Positions 46,835-56,956 of a DNA stretch of 64,000 bases are shown here, piece after piece. Origin of the DNA: Jutongia huaianensis (lineage in GTDB: Bacteria; Bacillota; Clostridia; Lachnospirales; Lachnospiraceae); assembly GCF_014384985.1 (NCBI RefSeq), contig NZ_JACRSX010000014.1, positions 1 to 64,000 on the forward strand, given 5' to 3'. Position 1 is the stretch's first letter. Every line of letters starts with the position of its first letter. Below the pieces are notes generated by a model. The model saw only the letters and a list, made by a program, of their open reading frames with translations, made no database searches and was not told the DNA's origin. Made by a program: the position numbers and the translations under genes.

Positions 46835-47440
46835 ATGAAAAATGGAATTGAGATCAGATGGCATGGCCGTGGTGGTCAGGGAGCAAAGACAGCAGCACTT
46901 CTGTTAGCTGATGTTGCATTCAAGACAGGACAGAATGTACAGGGATTTCCGGAATATGGTCCGGAGCGAATGGGAGCCCCGATCACAGCATATAACCGGA
47001 TCAGCTCGGATACGATTCGAGTTCATTCCAATATATATCATCCGGATTATGTAGTAGTGGTTGATGAGACATTGCTGGCGTCTGTGGACGTTACAGCAGG
47101 ATTGAAAAAGACCGGTGCTATCATTATCAATACGCCGAAGTCCAAAGAAGAAGTGATGGATGAGCTGGAAGATTATGAGGGCAGAGTTTATACTGTAGAT
47201 GCCAGAAAGATTTCGGTGGAGACATTGGGAAAGAACTTCCCGAACTCGCCAATGCTTGCTGCTGCCGTTGCCGTCAGCAACATTATGCCGCGAGACAAGT
47301 TTATTCACGAGATGAGAGCATCTTATGAGCATAAATTTGCCAAAAAGCCGGAGGTTATCGACGGCAACATGAAGGCTTTGGAGCGTGCTTATGATGTGGT
47401 GGAGGAAGCCATTGAGGAGTATAACCAGATGTCTGCATAA
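46835..47440 (+). CDS. porC: Pyruvate:ferredoxin oxidoreductase, gamma subunit
   Basis: A 201-residue subunit of a four-part 2-oxoacid:ferredoxin oxidoreductase. The N-terminal HGRGGQGAKTAALLLADVAF is the typical CoA/phosphate-binding start, and EYGPERMGAPITAYNRIS follows. Together with PorD, PorA and PorB it oxidises pyruvate to acetyl-CoA, CO2 and reduced ferredoxin. The ATG at 46835 fits the family start (KNGIEIRWHG); an ATG at 46811 would add eight residues. It is first in the operon. Confidence 0.93.
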   Translation: MKNGIEIRWHGRGGQGAKTAALLLADVAFKTGQNVQGFPEYGPERMGAPITAYNRISSDTIRVHSNIYHPDYVVVVDETLLASVDVTAGLKKTGAIIINTPKSKEEVMDELEDYEGRVYTVDARKISVETLGKNFPNSPMLAAAVAVSNIMPRDKFIHEMRASYEHKFAKKPEVIDGNMKALERAYDVVEEAIEEYNQMSA

Positions 47441-47508
47441 TATGATGCCGGGCTCAAAGGCAGATAGCGATGCATGTATCAACTATAGAAATGGAAACGG
47501 AGAATACA

Positions 47509-47823
47509 ATGAGAACAGATATTACCAAGATTAATGAGAAATCTCCACATACCGAACTCACGGAAGGGTTGATGGTATTTGCCGGTGGAACATCCAGGCT
47601 GTTTCACACAGGGGAGTGGAGAACAAATACACCGGTTTTTCATGAGGATTTATGTAAACAATGTCTTTTATGCGCACCGGTCTGCCCGGATGGAAGTATT
47701 CCGGTAAAGGACAGTAAGCGTGGGGCATTTGATTATGATCACTGTAAGGGCTGCGGAATCTGCGAGAGAGTATGCCCGTTTGGTGCGATCGAGATGAAGG
47801 AGGGAAATACGAATGGCAATTAA
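47509..47823 (+). CDS. porD: Pyruvate:ferredoxin oxidoreductase, delta (ferredoxin) subunit
   Basis: A 104-residue subunit with two [4Fe-4S] clusters, shown by CKQCLLCAPVCPDGS and CKGCGICERVCPFGA. It carries electrons from PorB to external ferredoxin. The ATG at 47509 has GGAG upstream; an in-frame ATG at 47470 would add 13 residues. Its end overlaps the porA start by 11 bases, so translation is coupled. Confidence 0.94.
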   Translation: MRTDITKINEKSPHTELTEGLMVFAGGTSRLFHTGEWRTNTPVFHEDLCKQCLLCAPVCPDGSIPVKDSKRGAFDYDHCKGCGICERVCPFGAIEMKEGNTNGN

Positions 47824-48991
47824 AGAGCGTATGTCAGGAAATGAGGCGGTTGCTTATGCGATTCGTCAGGTGAACCCGGATGTTATGCCGGCATTCCCGA
47901 TCACACCATCGACAGAGATTCCACAGATGGTATCTACATATATTGCAAACGGAGAGATGGATACAGAGTTTATCCCGGTAGAGAGCGAACATTCTTCCAT
48001 GAGTGCTGCGATAGGAGCAGAGGCAGCAGGTGCGAGAAGTCTGACCGCTACATCTTCCGCAGGATTGGCATTGATGTGGGAGGAGCTTCTGCTTGCCGCA
48101 TCAAACCGTATGCCGCTGGCTTTAACACTGGTAAACCGTACTCTTTCCGGACCGATCAATATCAACTGCGATCATTCGGATGGTATGGGAGCCAGAGATA
48201 CGGGATGGATCCAAATCTATGCAGAGAACAATCAGGAAGCCTATGATAACTTTATTCAGGCATATCCGATCGCTGAGGATGCCAGAGTGCATCTGCCGAT
48301 CATGGTTTGTCAGGATGGCTTTATTACCAGTCACGCGGTAGAGAATATTGAGCTTCTGGAGGATGAGCTGGTAAAAGATTTTGTTGGAGAATATGAGCCG
48401 GAGGAGTATCTTCTGAATCCGGGGAAACCGATCGCAGTGGGACCATATTCCATTTCCAACTATGCTATGGAAGCCAAAAAGAACCAGGAGATTGCTTTGG
48501 AGAACTCTAAGGAGGTTATCCTGGAGGTGGCAGAGAAGTTTAAAAAGCTTTCCGGCAGAGGCTTTGGTCTTTTTGAGGAATACCGCACAGAGGATGCCGA
48601 TTATATTATGCTTCTGATGGGGTCCGCTGCGGGAACTGCAAAACAGGCAGTGGATGAGATGAGAGAGCAGGGCAAAAAGGTGGGAGTATTAAAGCTTCGC
48701 GTGTTCCGTCCGTTCCCTGCCAAAGAGATTGCGGAAGCGTTAAAGAACTGCAAAGCAGTAGCAATCATGGATCGTTGTGAGAGCTACAATGGCAATGGTG
48801 GACCTTTGGGAAGCGAAGTGACCGCCGGTCTGTTCCGTCATAAGGTAATGATCGAGGCAGTCAATTATATTTATGGTCTGGCAGGACGTGATTTTACTGT
48901 CAGCGATGCCGTTCATGTCTTTGAGGAGCTTGCGGATGCTGTAGAGAATGGCAAAGAGGTTGAGCAGTTCCAGTACATCCGTTTACGGTAA
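47813..48991 (+). CDS. porA: Pyruvate:ferredoxin oxidoreductase, alpha subunit
   Basis: A 392-residue subunit that carries the pyrimidine side of the thiamine site and the transketolase-like C-terminal domain. The segment ESEHSSMSAAIGAEAAGAR, TATSSAGLALMWEE, and SGPININCDHSDGMGARDTG match the pyruvate-type alpha subunit rather than the ketoglutarate type. The C-terminal part has KVGVLKLRVFRPFPA. It overlaps porD and is followed 29 bp later by porB. Confidence 0.94.
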   Translation: MAIKERMSGNEAVAYAIRQVNPDVMPAFPITPSTEIPQMVSTYIANGEMDTEFIPVESEHSSMSAAIGAEAAGARSLTATSSAGLALMWEELLLAASNRMPLALTLVNRTLSGPININCDHSDGMGARDTGWIQIYAENNQEAYDNFIQAYPIAEDARVHLPIMVCQDGFITSHAVENIELLEDELVKDFVGEYEPEEYLLNPGKPIAVGPYSISNYAMEAKKNQEIALENSKEVILEVAEKFKKLSGRGFGLFEEYRTEDADYIMLLMGSAAGTAKQAVDEMREQGKKVGVLKLRVFRPFPAKEIAEALKNCKAVAIMDRCESYNGNGGPLGSEVTAGLFRHKVMIEAVNYIYGLAGRDFTVSDAVHVFEELADAVENGKEVEQFQYIRLR

Positions 48992-49020
48992 GAAGAGCCA
49001 TCAGATTAAGGAGAGAAAAT

Positions 49021-49962
49021 ATGAGCGATTACAGTTTAAAAAATATAATGAATAAGCCGGAACGTCTGGCACCGGGACATCGTATGTGCGCCGGATGTGG
49101 TGCTACCATTGCAGTGCGTGCTGTGCTTCGTGCCCTGCATGAGGATGACCATGCCGTGATCGGCAATGCGACAGGATGCCTGGAGGTTTCTTCCTTTATG
49201 TATCCGTATACGGCTTGGGAGGACAGCTATATTCATAATGCCTTCGAGAATGCAGGAGCTACGTTAAGCGGCGTGGAGACGGCTTATAATGCCCTTAAAA
49301 AGAGAGGAAAGCTTCCAGAGGATGAGAATTTTAAATTTATTACCTTTGGTGGAGACGGAGGTACCTATGATATTGGTTTCCAGTCGCTTTCCGGAGCAAT
49401 GGAGCGTGGCCATGATATGGTTTATGTCTGTTATGACAATGGTGCTTATATGAATACCGGTATCCAGCGTTCGTCTGCAACACCAATGTATGCGGATACC
49501 ACAACAACACCGGTAGGAAAGCAGTCCGATGGTAAAATGCAGAATCGTAAGGATCTGGCAAGTATTATTGCAGATCATGATGTGGCATATGTGGGACAAA
49601 CCACATTTACATCTGATTTTAAGGATCTTCACAGTAAGGCAAATAAGGCAATCTACACCGAGGGACCTTGCTTTTTAAATATTATGACACCATGTCCGAG
49701 AGGCTGGAGATATGATACGCCGGATATTATGAAGATCTGCAAGCTGGCGATCGACACATGCTACTGGCCAATGTTTGAGGTGGATCATGGAAAGTGGAAA
49801 CTGACCTATGAGCCGAAAAAGAAGCTGCCGATTGAGGATTTTCTTCGTCCGCAGGGAAGATTTAAGCACCTGTTTAAGAAAGGAAACGAGGATCTGATCG
49901 TACAGTTTCAGGAGGAAGTAGACAGACGCTGGGAAGATCTGTTATATAAATGTGCGAGATAG
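49021..49962 (+). CDS. porB: Pyruvate:ferredoxin oxidoreductase, beta subunit
   Basis: A 313-residue subunit that binds thiamine diphosphate and magnesium. The GDGGTYDIGFQSLSGAMERG to CYDNGAYMNTGIQRSSATP run, followed by TTTTPVGKQ, is the pyruvate synthase signature. CAGCGA near residue 20 and later Cys residues are probable ligands of the proximal [4Fe-4S] cluster. GGAG precedes the ATG. A LysR gene starts 11 bp after the stop, in the same direction. Confidence 0.95.
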   Translation: MSDYSLKNIMNKPERLAPGHRMCAGCGATIAVRAVLRALHEDDHAVIGNATGCLEVSSFMYPYTAWEDSYIHNAFENAGATLSGVETAYNALKKRGKLPEDENFKFITFGGDGGTYDIGFQSLSGAMERGHDMVYVCYDNGAYMNTGIQRSSATPMYADTTTTPVGKQSDGKMQNRKDLASIIADHDVAYVGQTTFTSDFKDLHSKANKAIYTEGPCFLNIMTPCPRGWRYDTPDIMKICKLAIDTCYWPMFEVDHGKWKLTYEPKKKLPIEDFLRPQGRFKHLFKKGNEDLIVQFQEEVDRRWEDLLYKCAR

Positions 49963-49973
49963 AGAGGTAAACA

Positions 49974-50852
49974 ATGACACTTCTGACATATCAGGTATTT
50001 AAGACGGTGGCCGAGCAAGGGAGCTTCCGTAAGGCGGCAGATATCCTTGGGCTGACGCCGTCAGCAATCAGTCATGCGGTTTCTGCCATGGAAGGAGAAC
50101 TGGGATTCACGGTGCTGAACCGCAGCAAAAATGGCGTTACATTGACAAATTACGGAGAGCATTTACTGCCTTATGTCAATGCCGTATTAAACAGTGATGA
50201 AAGTCTGCAGCAGGCGATTTCGGAGTTTAACGGATTAAAGCGTGGTAAGGTGAAGCTTGGCTGTTTTTCCAGTGTATGTACCAACTGGCTGCCGGACATT
50301 ATGCGTTCCTTTCAAAAGAAATACCCGGACATTGAGATTGAGGTATTTCAAGGGACTTATGATGATGTGACCTATTGGTTGAAAAACGGTGTGGTGGATC
50401 TGGGTTTTTTATCTACCTCCAGTGCGAAGGATATTCCGATTGAGCCGTTGTGGAGGGATCCTCTTCTATGCATTGTTCCGAAAGGAATGAAAAAGGAGAA
50501 GGATACAGATTATATGGATATCGGGGAGATCAGGAATCATCAGTTTGTGACCCAGAGAGAGTCTACCGATGCGGATATCCAGAATTTTCTAAAGGAGAAT
50601 TCCATCAATATCCAGTCTAATTATCATGTGGTAGATGATCTGTCGACGGTCGCTATGGTGGCAAATGGGTTTGGAATCTGTCTGATGCCTCAGATGGTTA
50701 TGCGGGATATTCCCTATGAGGTCGACTGCTATCCGGTACAGCCTTATGCGGAGCGCGTGATCGGTCTGGCAACCCTTCATCCGGAGTTTTTGGCGCCGGC
50801 AGTACGTTCCATGTACAATCACATATTAGAAAATTACAAAGAAGACTTTTAA
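49974..50852 (+). CDS. LysR-family transcriptional regulator (por-linked)
   Basis: A 292-residue regulator with the HTH at residues 1-60 (LTYQVFKTVAEQGSFRKAAD, then TPSAISHAVSAMEGELGF) and a LysR ligand domain. It starts 11 bp after porB and is transcribed with the por genes, which is less usual than the divergent LysR layout. It may regulate its own operon through the inverted repeat at 46762-46789; this is inferred. GAGG precedes the ATG. A strong terminator follows. Confidence 0.92.
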   Translation: MTLLTYQVFKTVAEQGSFRKAADILGLTPSAISHAVSAMEGELGFTVLNRSKNGVTLTNYGEHLLPYVNAVLNSDESLQQAISEFNGLKRGKVKLGCFSSVCTNWLPDIMRSFQKKYPDIEIEVFQGTYDDVTYWLKNGVVDLGFLSTSSAKDIPIEPLWRDPLLCIVPKGMKKEKDTDYMDIGEIRNHQFVTQRESTDADIQNFLKENSINIQSNYHVVDDLSTVAMVANGFGICLMPQMVMRDIPYEVDCYPVQPYAERVIGLATLHPEFLAPAVRSMYNHILENYKEDF

Positions 50853-50923
50853 TGCAAAACACAAAAGTCAGATATATAATAAAATAATAGCTTTGCCAGG
50901 AAAAATTTTCCTTAATATAAAAT

Positions 50924-50966
50924 GGCAGGTGTCCATATTTTCGGACACCTGCCGTTTTGCTTTTTC
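50924..50966. terminator. Terminator after the por/LysR unit
   Basis: GGCAGGTGTCC (50924-50934) pairs exactly with GGACACCTGCC (50943-50953), followed by GTTTTGCTTTTTC. It lies between convergent genes; the T-run favours the plus strand. Confidence 0.85.
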
Positions 50967-50980
50967 AAACCTATCATTCA

Positions 50981-53239
50981 TTATTTTACGAGGATCTGCG
51001 ATTTCATTGGTTTATCATTTCGTTTGCGCAGTTTGATCCTTTTTACATTATATTTTTTGCCGTCAAATACTTTGATGTCAGTGTCCGGTTGAACCAATGC
51101 ACCATGCAGCACCTCATCATTGTCGGCAAGGGTAATACCCTTGAGGCCACGGCTTGTCTTTTTGAACTCATTTACTTCTGCAAGTGGGAAGCCCAGTGAC
51201 ATTCCCTTTTTCGTGATCATAATTACCTTGCGGTCGCCAAAGATTGCATCCTCCGGCATCACCTGCTCAACGGCAACTAACAGATCGTCTGCATCCAGCT
51301 TGGAAGCACTGACCATATAACGGCTTGTTTCAAATTCGATGCCGGATACCTGTTTTACATAGCCCTTTTTGGTGATAAAGAGGAGCTGTGAGTTGAAAAG
51401 TTCTTCGAAGGAGATCATCAAAAGACCGTTCTCCTCATTGTTCATTTTGCAGAGATTGTGAATTAACATTCCCTTGTCGCGGGCTTTTCCCTTCGGAATA
51501 TCTTTTGCCTTGATCTGGTACATATTACCCTGATCCGTGAAGACACAGAGCTTGTCCGTATTCTTCATCATAACTGTATGCGGAATCTCCTGCAGCGTTT
51601 CCGGTGCCAGACGGCCGTAAGCGGCACTGTCCATAGATTTTGCATATCCAAAGCGGTCGATCAGTACATAGATATCTTCTTCCTTGACCTCCTCAACATA
51701 ATTGGTCACTGTAAGATTGCAAAGCTCTGTACGTCTTGGTCTGCCAAACTGCTTTTTATATGTGGTTAAGCGTTTCTTGATCACTTTATGAAGCTTTGTG
51801 ATACTGCCGAGAATGTCTTCGTATTCGGCGATATTGGCAAGGAGTGTTTCGTTTTCCTGGTGCAGCTTCATCAGTTCCAGACCAACGAGACGGCTCAGTG
51901 GCATAGCAAGGATCGCGTCTGCCTGGCGTTCCGTGAAGGTCAGGGTCTGAGCTTCGTATTCGGAGTCCGGATTGCGGAAGCTGATGCCGTCGGTAATGCC
52001 AAGAGTCAGACACAGTTTTGCCTGTTTAACGGAATTACTTCCACGGAGAATCTCGATGATCAGATCGATCACATCTGTGGCAACGATCAGACCGGTAACA
52101 ATTTCCTGACGATCCTTGGCCTTGGCAAGGAGATGTTCATATTCCTTTGTGTACAGTTCCTCCTGAAAGTGAACGAATTCGTCGATCACGCCCTTTAATG
52201 TGAATGTAAACGGCTGTTTATCTTTGACTGCAAGGAAATTGACACCGTAGGTATCCTCCAGAGCTGTCTTTTTGTAAAGTCCGTTGAGAAGGTTTTCCAC
52301 ATTACGGTCCTTTTTGACCTCCACCACCAGACGGATGCCCTCCTTGGAGGACTCATCCCGCACATCATAGATCTCATCAAATACTTTATCCTTGGTAAGG
52401 GTAAGGAGAGACTCTAGGAGCTTTTGTTTGTTGCCTGCTACCGTATAAGGAATTTCTGTAATTACAATGTTTTTGCGGCCATAATCACTGTCCTCAATGA
52501 CGGTTTTTGCACGGAGCTTTAATTTTCCCTCGCCGGTTTCATAAATGGTGCGGATATCATCTGCATTTGTGATCATAGCGCCGGTTGGAAAATCCGGTCC
52601 CTTAATATACTGCATCAATTCATAAGTTGAGATATCGGGATCATCCATATAGGCGATCACACCGTCAATCACTTCGGAAGGATTGTGCGGCGGAATATTG
52701 GTTGCCATACCAACAGCAATACCTGTGGTGCCGTTTAATAAAAGATTTGGGAGGGTTGCCGGCAGTACCAGCGGCTCCTTTTCGCTTTCATCGAAGTTTG
52801 GTCCAAAAGGAACAAGTCCTTTGTCCAGATTATCTAACATCGTCATGGCACCGGAGGAAAGACGTGCCTCTGTGTATCGCATGGCTGCAGCACTGTCACC
52901 ATCGATGGAACCAAAGTTTCCGTGACCGTCTACCAGTGGGATTGACAGGGAATAATCCTCTGTCATATGTACCAGGGCATCGTAAATCGAGCTGTCACCG
53001 TGTGGATGGTATTTACCCATGGTGTCACCGACGATACGTGCACTCTTACGATGTGGCTTGTCCGGAGCCAGTCCCAGCTCCTTCATGGCGTAGAGGATAC
53101 GTCTCTGCACCGGCTTCAAGCCGTCCCGGATATCCGGCAGGGCACGGGCAATGATAACGCTCACGGCGTAGTCGCGGTAGGAATTACGCATTTCCTCAGA
53201 AAAATCTAATTGTATAATGGATGAATCCGTTGTTTTCAT
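50981..53239 (-). CDS. parC: DNA topoisomerase IV subunit A (or gyrase A-like)
   Basis: The DNA-cleaving subunit of a type II topoisomerase. The 752-residue protein has the quinolone region [15 protein letters not shown], the catalytic Tyr in [11 protein letters not shown], and the coiled domain followed by a C-terminal beta-pinwheel. No intact GyrA box (QRRGGKG) was seen; the closest is SRGLKG, so topoisomerase IV is favoured over gyrase. The quinolone-region Ser and Asp are unchanged. The start at 53239 has GAGG eight bases upstream; the ATG at 53245 is too close to it. It follows the B subunit gene. Confidence 0.9.
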   Translation of the reverse strand: MKTTDSSIIQLDFSEEMRNSYRDYAVSVIIARALPDIRDGLKPVQRRILYAMKELGLAPDKPHRKSARIVGDTMGKYHPHGDSSIYDALVHMTEDYSLSIPLVDGHGNFGSIDGDSAAAMRYTEARLSSGAMTMLDNLDKGLVPFGPNFDESEKEPLVLPATLPNLLLNGTTGIAVGMATNIPPHNPSEVIDGVIAYMDDPDISTYELMQYIKGPDFPTGAMITNADDIRTIYETGEGKLKLRAKTVIEDSDYGRKNIVITEIPYTVAGNKQKLLESLLTLTKDKVFDEIYDVRDESSKEGIRLVVEVKKDRNVENLLNGLYKKTALEDTYGVNFLAVKDKQPFTFTLKGVIDEFVHFQEELYTKEYEHLLAKAKDRQEIVTGLIVATDVIDLIIEILRGSNSVKQAKLCLTLGITDGISFRNPDSEYEAQTLTFTERQADAILAMPLSRLVGLELMKLHQENETLLANIAEYEDILGSITKLHKVIKKRLTTYKKQFGRPRRTELCNLTVTNYVEEVKEEDIYVLIDRFGYAKSMDSAAYGRLAPETLQEIPHTVMMKNTDKLCVFTDQGNMYQIKAKDIPKGKARDKGMLIHNLCKMNNEENGLLMISFEELFNSQLLFITKKGYVKQVSGIEFETSRYMVSASKLDADDLLVAVEQVMPEDAIFGDRKVIMITKKGMSLGFPLAEVNEFKKTSRGLKGITLADNDEVLHGALVQPDTDIKVFDGKKYNVKRIKLRKRNDKPMKSQILVK

Positions 53240-53286
53240 AATCATAACCTCATTTTCAAATGGATAGAAACTTTATTTTGCTTTGT

Positions 53287-55302
53287 TTAAATATCAAGAT
53301 TGGCATACTTTGCCTCTGACATAATAAACTCACGTCTCGGAGGAACATTGCTGCTCATCAGCGTGGTCGTGACTTCGTCGGCATCTACGGTATCACTGAT
53401 GGAGATCTGTGCCAGAATACGGCTTTCCGGATCCAGAGTGGTTTCCCAGAGCTGCTCGGCGTCCATTTCACCAAGTCCTTTGTAGCGCTGGATGCCTGTA
53501 ATCTTGTAGGATTTATTCTTACGGAATTTTTCCAGCTCAAAATCATTAAATACATAGCGGGATAATTTCTTTTTGCCCTTTTTCTTTTTGGAAACGGGTT
53601 CTTCCGGTTCCTCGTCCGGAGAGATAAGCCCCAAAGCGATATCCTCCTCCCGCTGCTTGGCTGCCTGGCTCACGGTTTCATAATCTACCTTATAAAGAGG
53701 AGGCAGACCGCGGTAGATCTTGCCGGCGTAGATCAGCTCCGGCATAAACCGGTAGAAAAACGTCAGCAGGAGAGTACTGATATGGGCGCCGTCTACGTCG
53801 GCATCGGTCAATATAATGATCTTATCATAGCGGAGTTTGCTGATATCAAAATCATCCCCGATTCCACAGCCGAAAGCTGCGATCATAGATTTGATCTCGT
53901 TATTTAACAGAATCTTTTCCAGAGTTGCCTTTTCTACGTTCAATATCTTTCCACGAAGAGGAAGCACGGCCTGTGTCTTTCGGTTGCGGGCTGTCTTTAC
54001 GGTACCGCCGGCGGAATCACCCTCGACGATATATACCTCGCATTCCTCCGGCTTGCGGGAGGTGCAGGAGGCAAGTTTGCTTTTGGTGTCCACATCATTG
54101 AGCTGCTTCAATACAGCCGTTCTTGCTTTATCGCTTGCTTTACGGGCGTTGTAGGATTTCATGGAATTTTCCAGAATGGCCCGCAGGATCTCTACATTTT
54201 TATCGAAGTAACGCTGGACTTCCGTACTAAACACATCGTCTACCGCTGTTTTGGCATCGGTATTGCCAAGCTTTGTCTTGGTCTGGCCTTCAAACTGTGG
54301 GTCCGGGTGTTTGATGGAGATAATGGCAACCAGACCGTTTCGGATATCCTTACCGTCAAAATTTTCATCCTTGTCCTTCAGGATGCCAAGCTCTCTGGCG
54401 TACTGGTTCATAACGCGGGTCAGTGCGGTTTTAAAGCCTGTTACAAGTGTACCGCCGTCCACGACATTGATGCGGTTGCAGTATGGATTGATCTGCTCGG
54501 AAAAGCTGTTGGTATACTGAAATGCAACCTCAACCTCGATATCGCCACTGGTGCCTTCAATATAGATCGGTGTCGGATGAAGTGTGACTGCTTCCCGGTT
54601 AATGTAGCTGACAAAACTCTGAATACCAAACTCTTCCTGATATGTAATGGTTTCATTTTCGTTTTCGTTTTTGTAGATCAGCTTGAGATTTTTATTGAGG
54701 AAGGCAATTTCCTTTAATTTCTTTTTGATAACCTCCGGCTTGAAGGTGATGGTTTCAAAAATTTCGGCATCCGGATAGAAGGTTACTTTGGTACCGGTAT
54801 TGGATTTTGTACATTTTCCGATCACCGGGAGCTGGCCGTTTTCCAGCTTCGTTACCGGATGCCCGCCATTTTCATATTCGTCCCGGTAAACCTGTCCGTT
54901 ACGCCGCACCTCGACGATCATGTGAGAGGAGAGGGCGTTGACTACAGAGGAGCCAACGCCGTGGAGACCGCCGGATACTTTATAAACAGTACTGTTGAAC
55001 TTACCACCTGCGTGGAGAACGGTATAGACAACACGAACCGTCGGTATCTTCTGAGTCGGATGGATATCCACCGGCACACCACGGCCGTTATCCTCAATGC
55101 AGACGCCACCGTCTTTCTGGAGGGTGATATGGATTTCGCTGCAAAAGCCGGCGAGCTGCTCATCAATGGCATTGTCCAGAATCTCCCATATTAAATGATG
55201 AAGTCCACGGGAACCTGTGGAACCAATATACATGCCGGGACGCTTCCGGACTGCTTCCAGTCCTTCCAATACTACAATTTCTTTTCCGGTATATTCACTC
55301 AT
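53287..55302 (-). CDS. parE: DNA topoisomerase IV subunit B (or gyrase B-like)
   Basis: The ATPase subunit of the same topoisomerase. The 671-residue protein has the GHKL fold (EILDNAIDEQLAG, DNGRGVPVD, GGLHGVGSSVVNA), the Toprim motif EGDSAGG with DADVDGAHI, and the C-terminal RYKGLGEMDAEQLWETT. The length is slightly above the family norm because of a Lys/Glu-rich insert (about 570-590: EEPEEPVSKKKKGKKK). GGGAG precedes the ATG. The gene is divergent from lysA; a 41-bp gap separates it from parC. Confidence 0.93.
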   Translation of the reverse strand: MSEYTGKEIVVLEGLEAVRKRPGMYIGSTGSRGLHHLIWEILDNAIDEQLAGFCSEIHITLQKDGGVCIEDNGRGVPVDIHPTQKIPTVRVVYTVLHAGGKFNSTVYKVSGGLHGVGSSVVNALSSHMIVEVRRNGQVYRDEYENGGHPVTKLENGQLPVIGKCTKSNTGTKVTFYPDAEIFETITFKPEVIKKKLKEIAFLNKNLKLIYKNENENETITYQEEFGIQSFVSYINREAVTLHPTPIYIEGTSGDIEVEVAFQYTNSFSEQINPYCNRINVVDGGTLVTGFKTALTRVMNQYARELGILKDKDENFDGKDIRNGLVAIISIKHPDPQFEGQTKTKLGNTDAKTAVDDVFSTEVQRYFDKNVEILRAILENSMKSYNARKASDKARTAVLKQLNDVDTKSKLASCTSRKPEECEVYIVEGDSAGGTVKTARNRKTQAVLPLRGKILNVEKATLEKILLNNEIKSMIAAFGCGIGDDFDISKLRYDKIIILTDADVDGAHISTLLLTFFYRFMPELIYAGKIYRGLPPLYKVDYETVSQAAKQREEDIALGLISPDEEPEEPVSKKKKGKKKLSRYVFNDFELEKFRKNKSYKITGIQRYKGLGEMDAEQLWETTLDPESRILAQISISDTVDADEVTTTLMSSNVPPRREFIMSEAKYANLDI

Positions 55303-55435
55303 ACTGCTCTCCCTTTCTGATTTCGTACAAACATATATTCGTCATCCACCATACCATAAATAATAAAGAAATGCAAATAACCACCCTTGAAACTATCCTT
55401 CGTTTTTGGTATCCTATCAAAGATGAGTCACTCAA

Positions 55436-55486
55436 GCTTTTCGCCTGAGAATATTATCGACAGATTCTGTTGTTTCAGGGGAAAGC
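55436..55486 (+). promoter_or_regulatory. Inverted repeat in the lysA leader
   Basis: GCTTTTCGCCTGA (55436-55448) and TCAGGGGAAAGC (55475-55486) can pair with one bulge around a 26-base loop, about 50 bp before lysA. It is smaller than a lysine riboswitch and lacks its features, so it may be a protein site or an untyped leader hairpin. The remaining divergent gap (55303-55435) shows no gene. Confidence 0.35.
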
Positions 55487-55538
55487 CGGAGTAAATAAAC
55501 TTTGAAAACAATATCAATTAAGGAAGGAAGTTTTACGG

Positions 55539-56795
55539 ATGAAAAAGATACCATTTGTAACCAAGGAACAGGTCGAGGAGATCACAAAGACATATCCGAC
55601 CCCTTTCCACATCTATGATGAGAAGGGCATCAGAGAGAATGCAAGACGTCTGAAGGCTGCATTTTCCTGGAATAAAGGATATCGGGAGTATTTTGCGGTA
55701 AAGGCAACGCCCAATCCATTTATTCTGAAGATCCTTCAGGAAGAGGGCTGTGGTGTTGACTGTTCATCCCTGACAGAGCTGATGATGTCTGAGAAGTGTG
55801 GCTTCTCGGGCAGTGACATAATGTTTTCTTCCAATGTGACACCGGCAGAGGAGTATGTAAAGGCAAAAGAGCTGGGAGCATTTATCAATCTGGATGATAT
55901 TACCCACATTGATTTTCTGAAGGACTGCGCAGGTATTCCGGAGACAATCTGCTGTCGTTACAATCCGGGAGGAGTATTCCAGCTTGGTACGGATATCATG
56001 GATAATCCGGGAGATGCCAAGTATGGTATGACCAAGGAGCAGATGATCGAGGCGTTCAAGAGATTGAAAGAACTCGGTGCAAAGCGTTTTGGCATCCATT
56101 CTTTCCTTGCCAGCAACACTGTGTCTAATGAGTATTATCCGACTCTGGCAGGTATTCTGTTTGAACTTGCCGTGGAGTTAAAAGAAAAGACAGGTGTGGA
56201 GATTGCATTTATTAATCTTTCCGGCGGAGTTGGCATTCCATATACACCGGATAAGGAGCCAAACAATATCGAGATCATCGGTGACGGTGTTCGTCAGAAA
56301 TTTGAGGAGATCATGGTTCCGGCAGGTATGGGTGATGTTGCAATCTTTACAGAGCTTGGACGTTTTATGCTGGCTCCGTATGGCGGTCTGGTGACAAAGG
56401 CAATTCACGAGAAGCATATTTATAAAGAATACATTGGTGTGGATGCCTGTGCGGCAAATCTGATGCGTCCGGCAATGTACGGTGCTTATCATCATATTAC
56501 CGTGCTTGGTAAGGAGGATGCGCCTTGTGATCACAAGTATGATGTGACGGGCTCTCTCTGTGAAAATAATGATAAATTTGCCATTGACCGTATGCTTCCG
56601 AAGATTGATATGGGAGATTACCTGTTTATTCATGATGCGGGTGCCCACGGTTTTTCTATGGGATACAATTACAATGGACGTCTTCGTTCCTCAGAGCTTC
56701 TTTTGCAGGAGGACGGCAGCGTGAAGATGATCCGTCGTGCAGAGACTCCGGCAGATTATTTTGCCACATTTGATTTCTGTGATATCCTGAAATAA
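55539..56795 (+). CDS. lysA: Diaminopimelate decarboxylase family PLP enzyme
   Basis: A fold III PLP decarboxylase that turns meso-diaminopimelate into lysine. The 418-residue protein has the PLP Lys in EYFAVKATPNP, the HSFLASNTV segment, the glycine loop NLSGGVGIPY, and the substrate part CENNDKFAIDR where most LysA proteins read CESxD. The start has GGAAGG upstream. It is a single gene between a divergent topoisomerase pair and the flagellar genes. Other members of the family act on ornithine, arginine or carboxynorspermidine, but lysA fits best. Confidence 0.88.
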   Translation: MKKIPFVTKEQVEEITKTYPTPFHIYDEKGIRENARRLKAAFSWNKGYREYFAVKATPNPFILKILQEEGCGVDCSSLTELMMSEKCGFSGSDIMFSSNVTPAEEYVKAKELGAFINLDDITHIDFLKDCAGIPETICCRYNPGGVFQLGTDIMDNPGDAKYGMTKEQMIEAFKRLKELGAKRFGIHSFLASNTVSNEYYPTLAGILFELAVELKEKTGVEIAFINLSGGVGIPYTPDKEPNNIEIIGDGVRQKFEEIMVPAGMGDVAIFTELGRFMLAPYGGLVTKAIHEKHIYKEYIGVDACAANLMRPAMYGAYHHITVLGKEDAPCDHKYDVTGSLCENNDKFAIDRMLPKIDMGDYLFIHDAGAHGFSMGYNYNGRLRSSELLLQEDGSVKMIRRAETPADYFATFDFCDILK

Positions 56796-56855
56796 CGATG
56801 GAAAATCATAAGATAAAAGCAGTCATTATATCAATAAAATAGCGTAAAATTGAAA

Positions 56856-56893
56856 TTTAACACCTTTTTGTAAAAGAAGGTGTTAAATTTTTT
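56856..56893 (+). terminator. Intrinsic terminator after lysA
   Basis: TTTAACACCTT (56856-56866) pairs with AAGGTGTTAAA (56877-56887), followed by six Ts. Its right arm carries the -35 box of the flagellar promoter. Confidence 0.8.
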
Positions 56894-56910
56894 ACAGATA
56901 TTTCCGATAC
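56884..56910 (+). promoter_or_regulatory. Sigma-28 (SigD/FliA) flagellar promoter of the flgM operon
   Basis: TAAA (56884-56887), exactly 15 bp, then TCCGATAC (56903-56910). The Gram-positive sigma-28 consensus is TAAA-N15-GCCGATAA, so ten of twelve fixed positions match. The promoter is 47 bp before flgM, which encodes the inhibitor of this very sigma factor, giving a feedback loop. Confidence 0.8.
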
Positions 56911-56956
56911 ATATATAGAGAAAATGAAAATGCAGAATATTTAGGTGGTGATTATT

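Noticed and set aside
55303..55538. Lysine riboswitch before lysA
   Set aside because: The leader is too short and its pairing pattern does not match the five-helix lysine riboswitch; only a single stem is seen.
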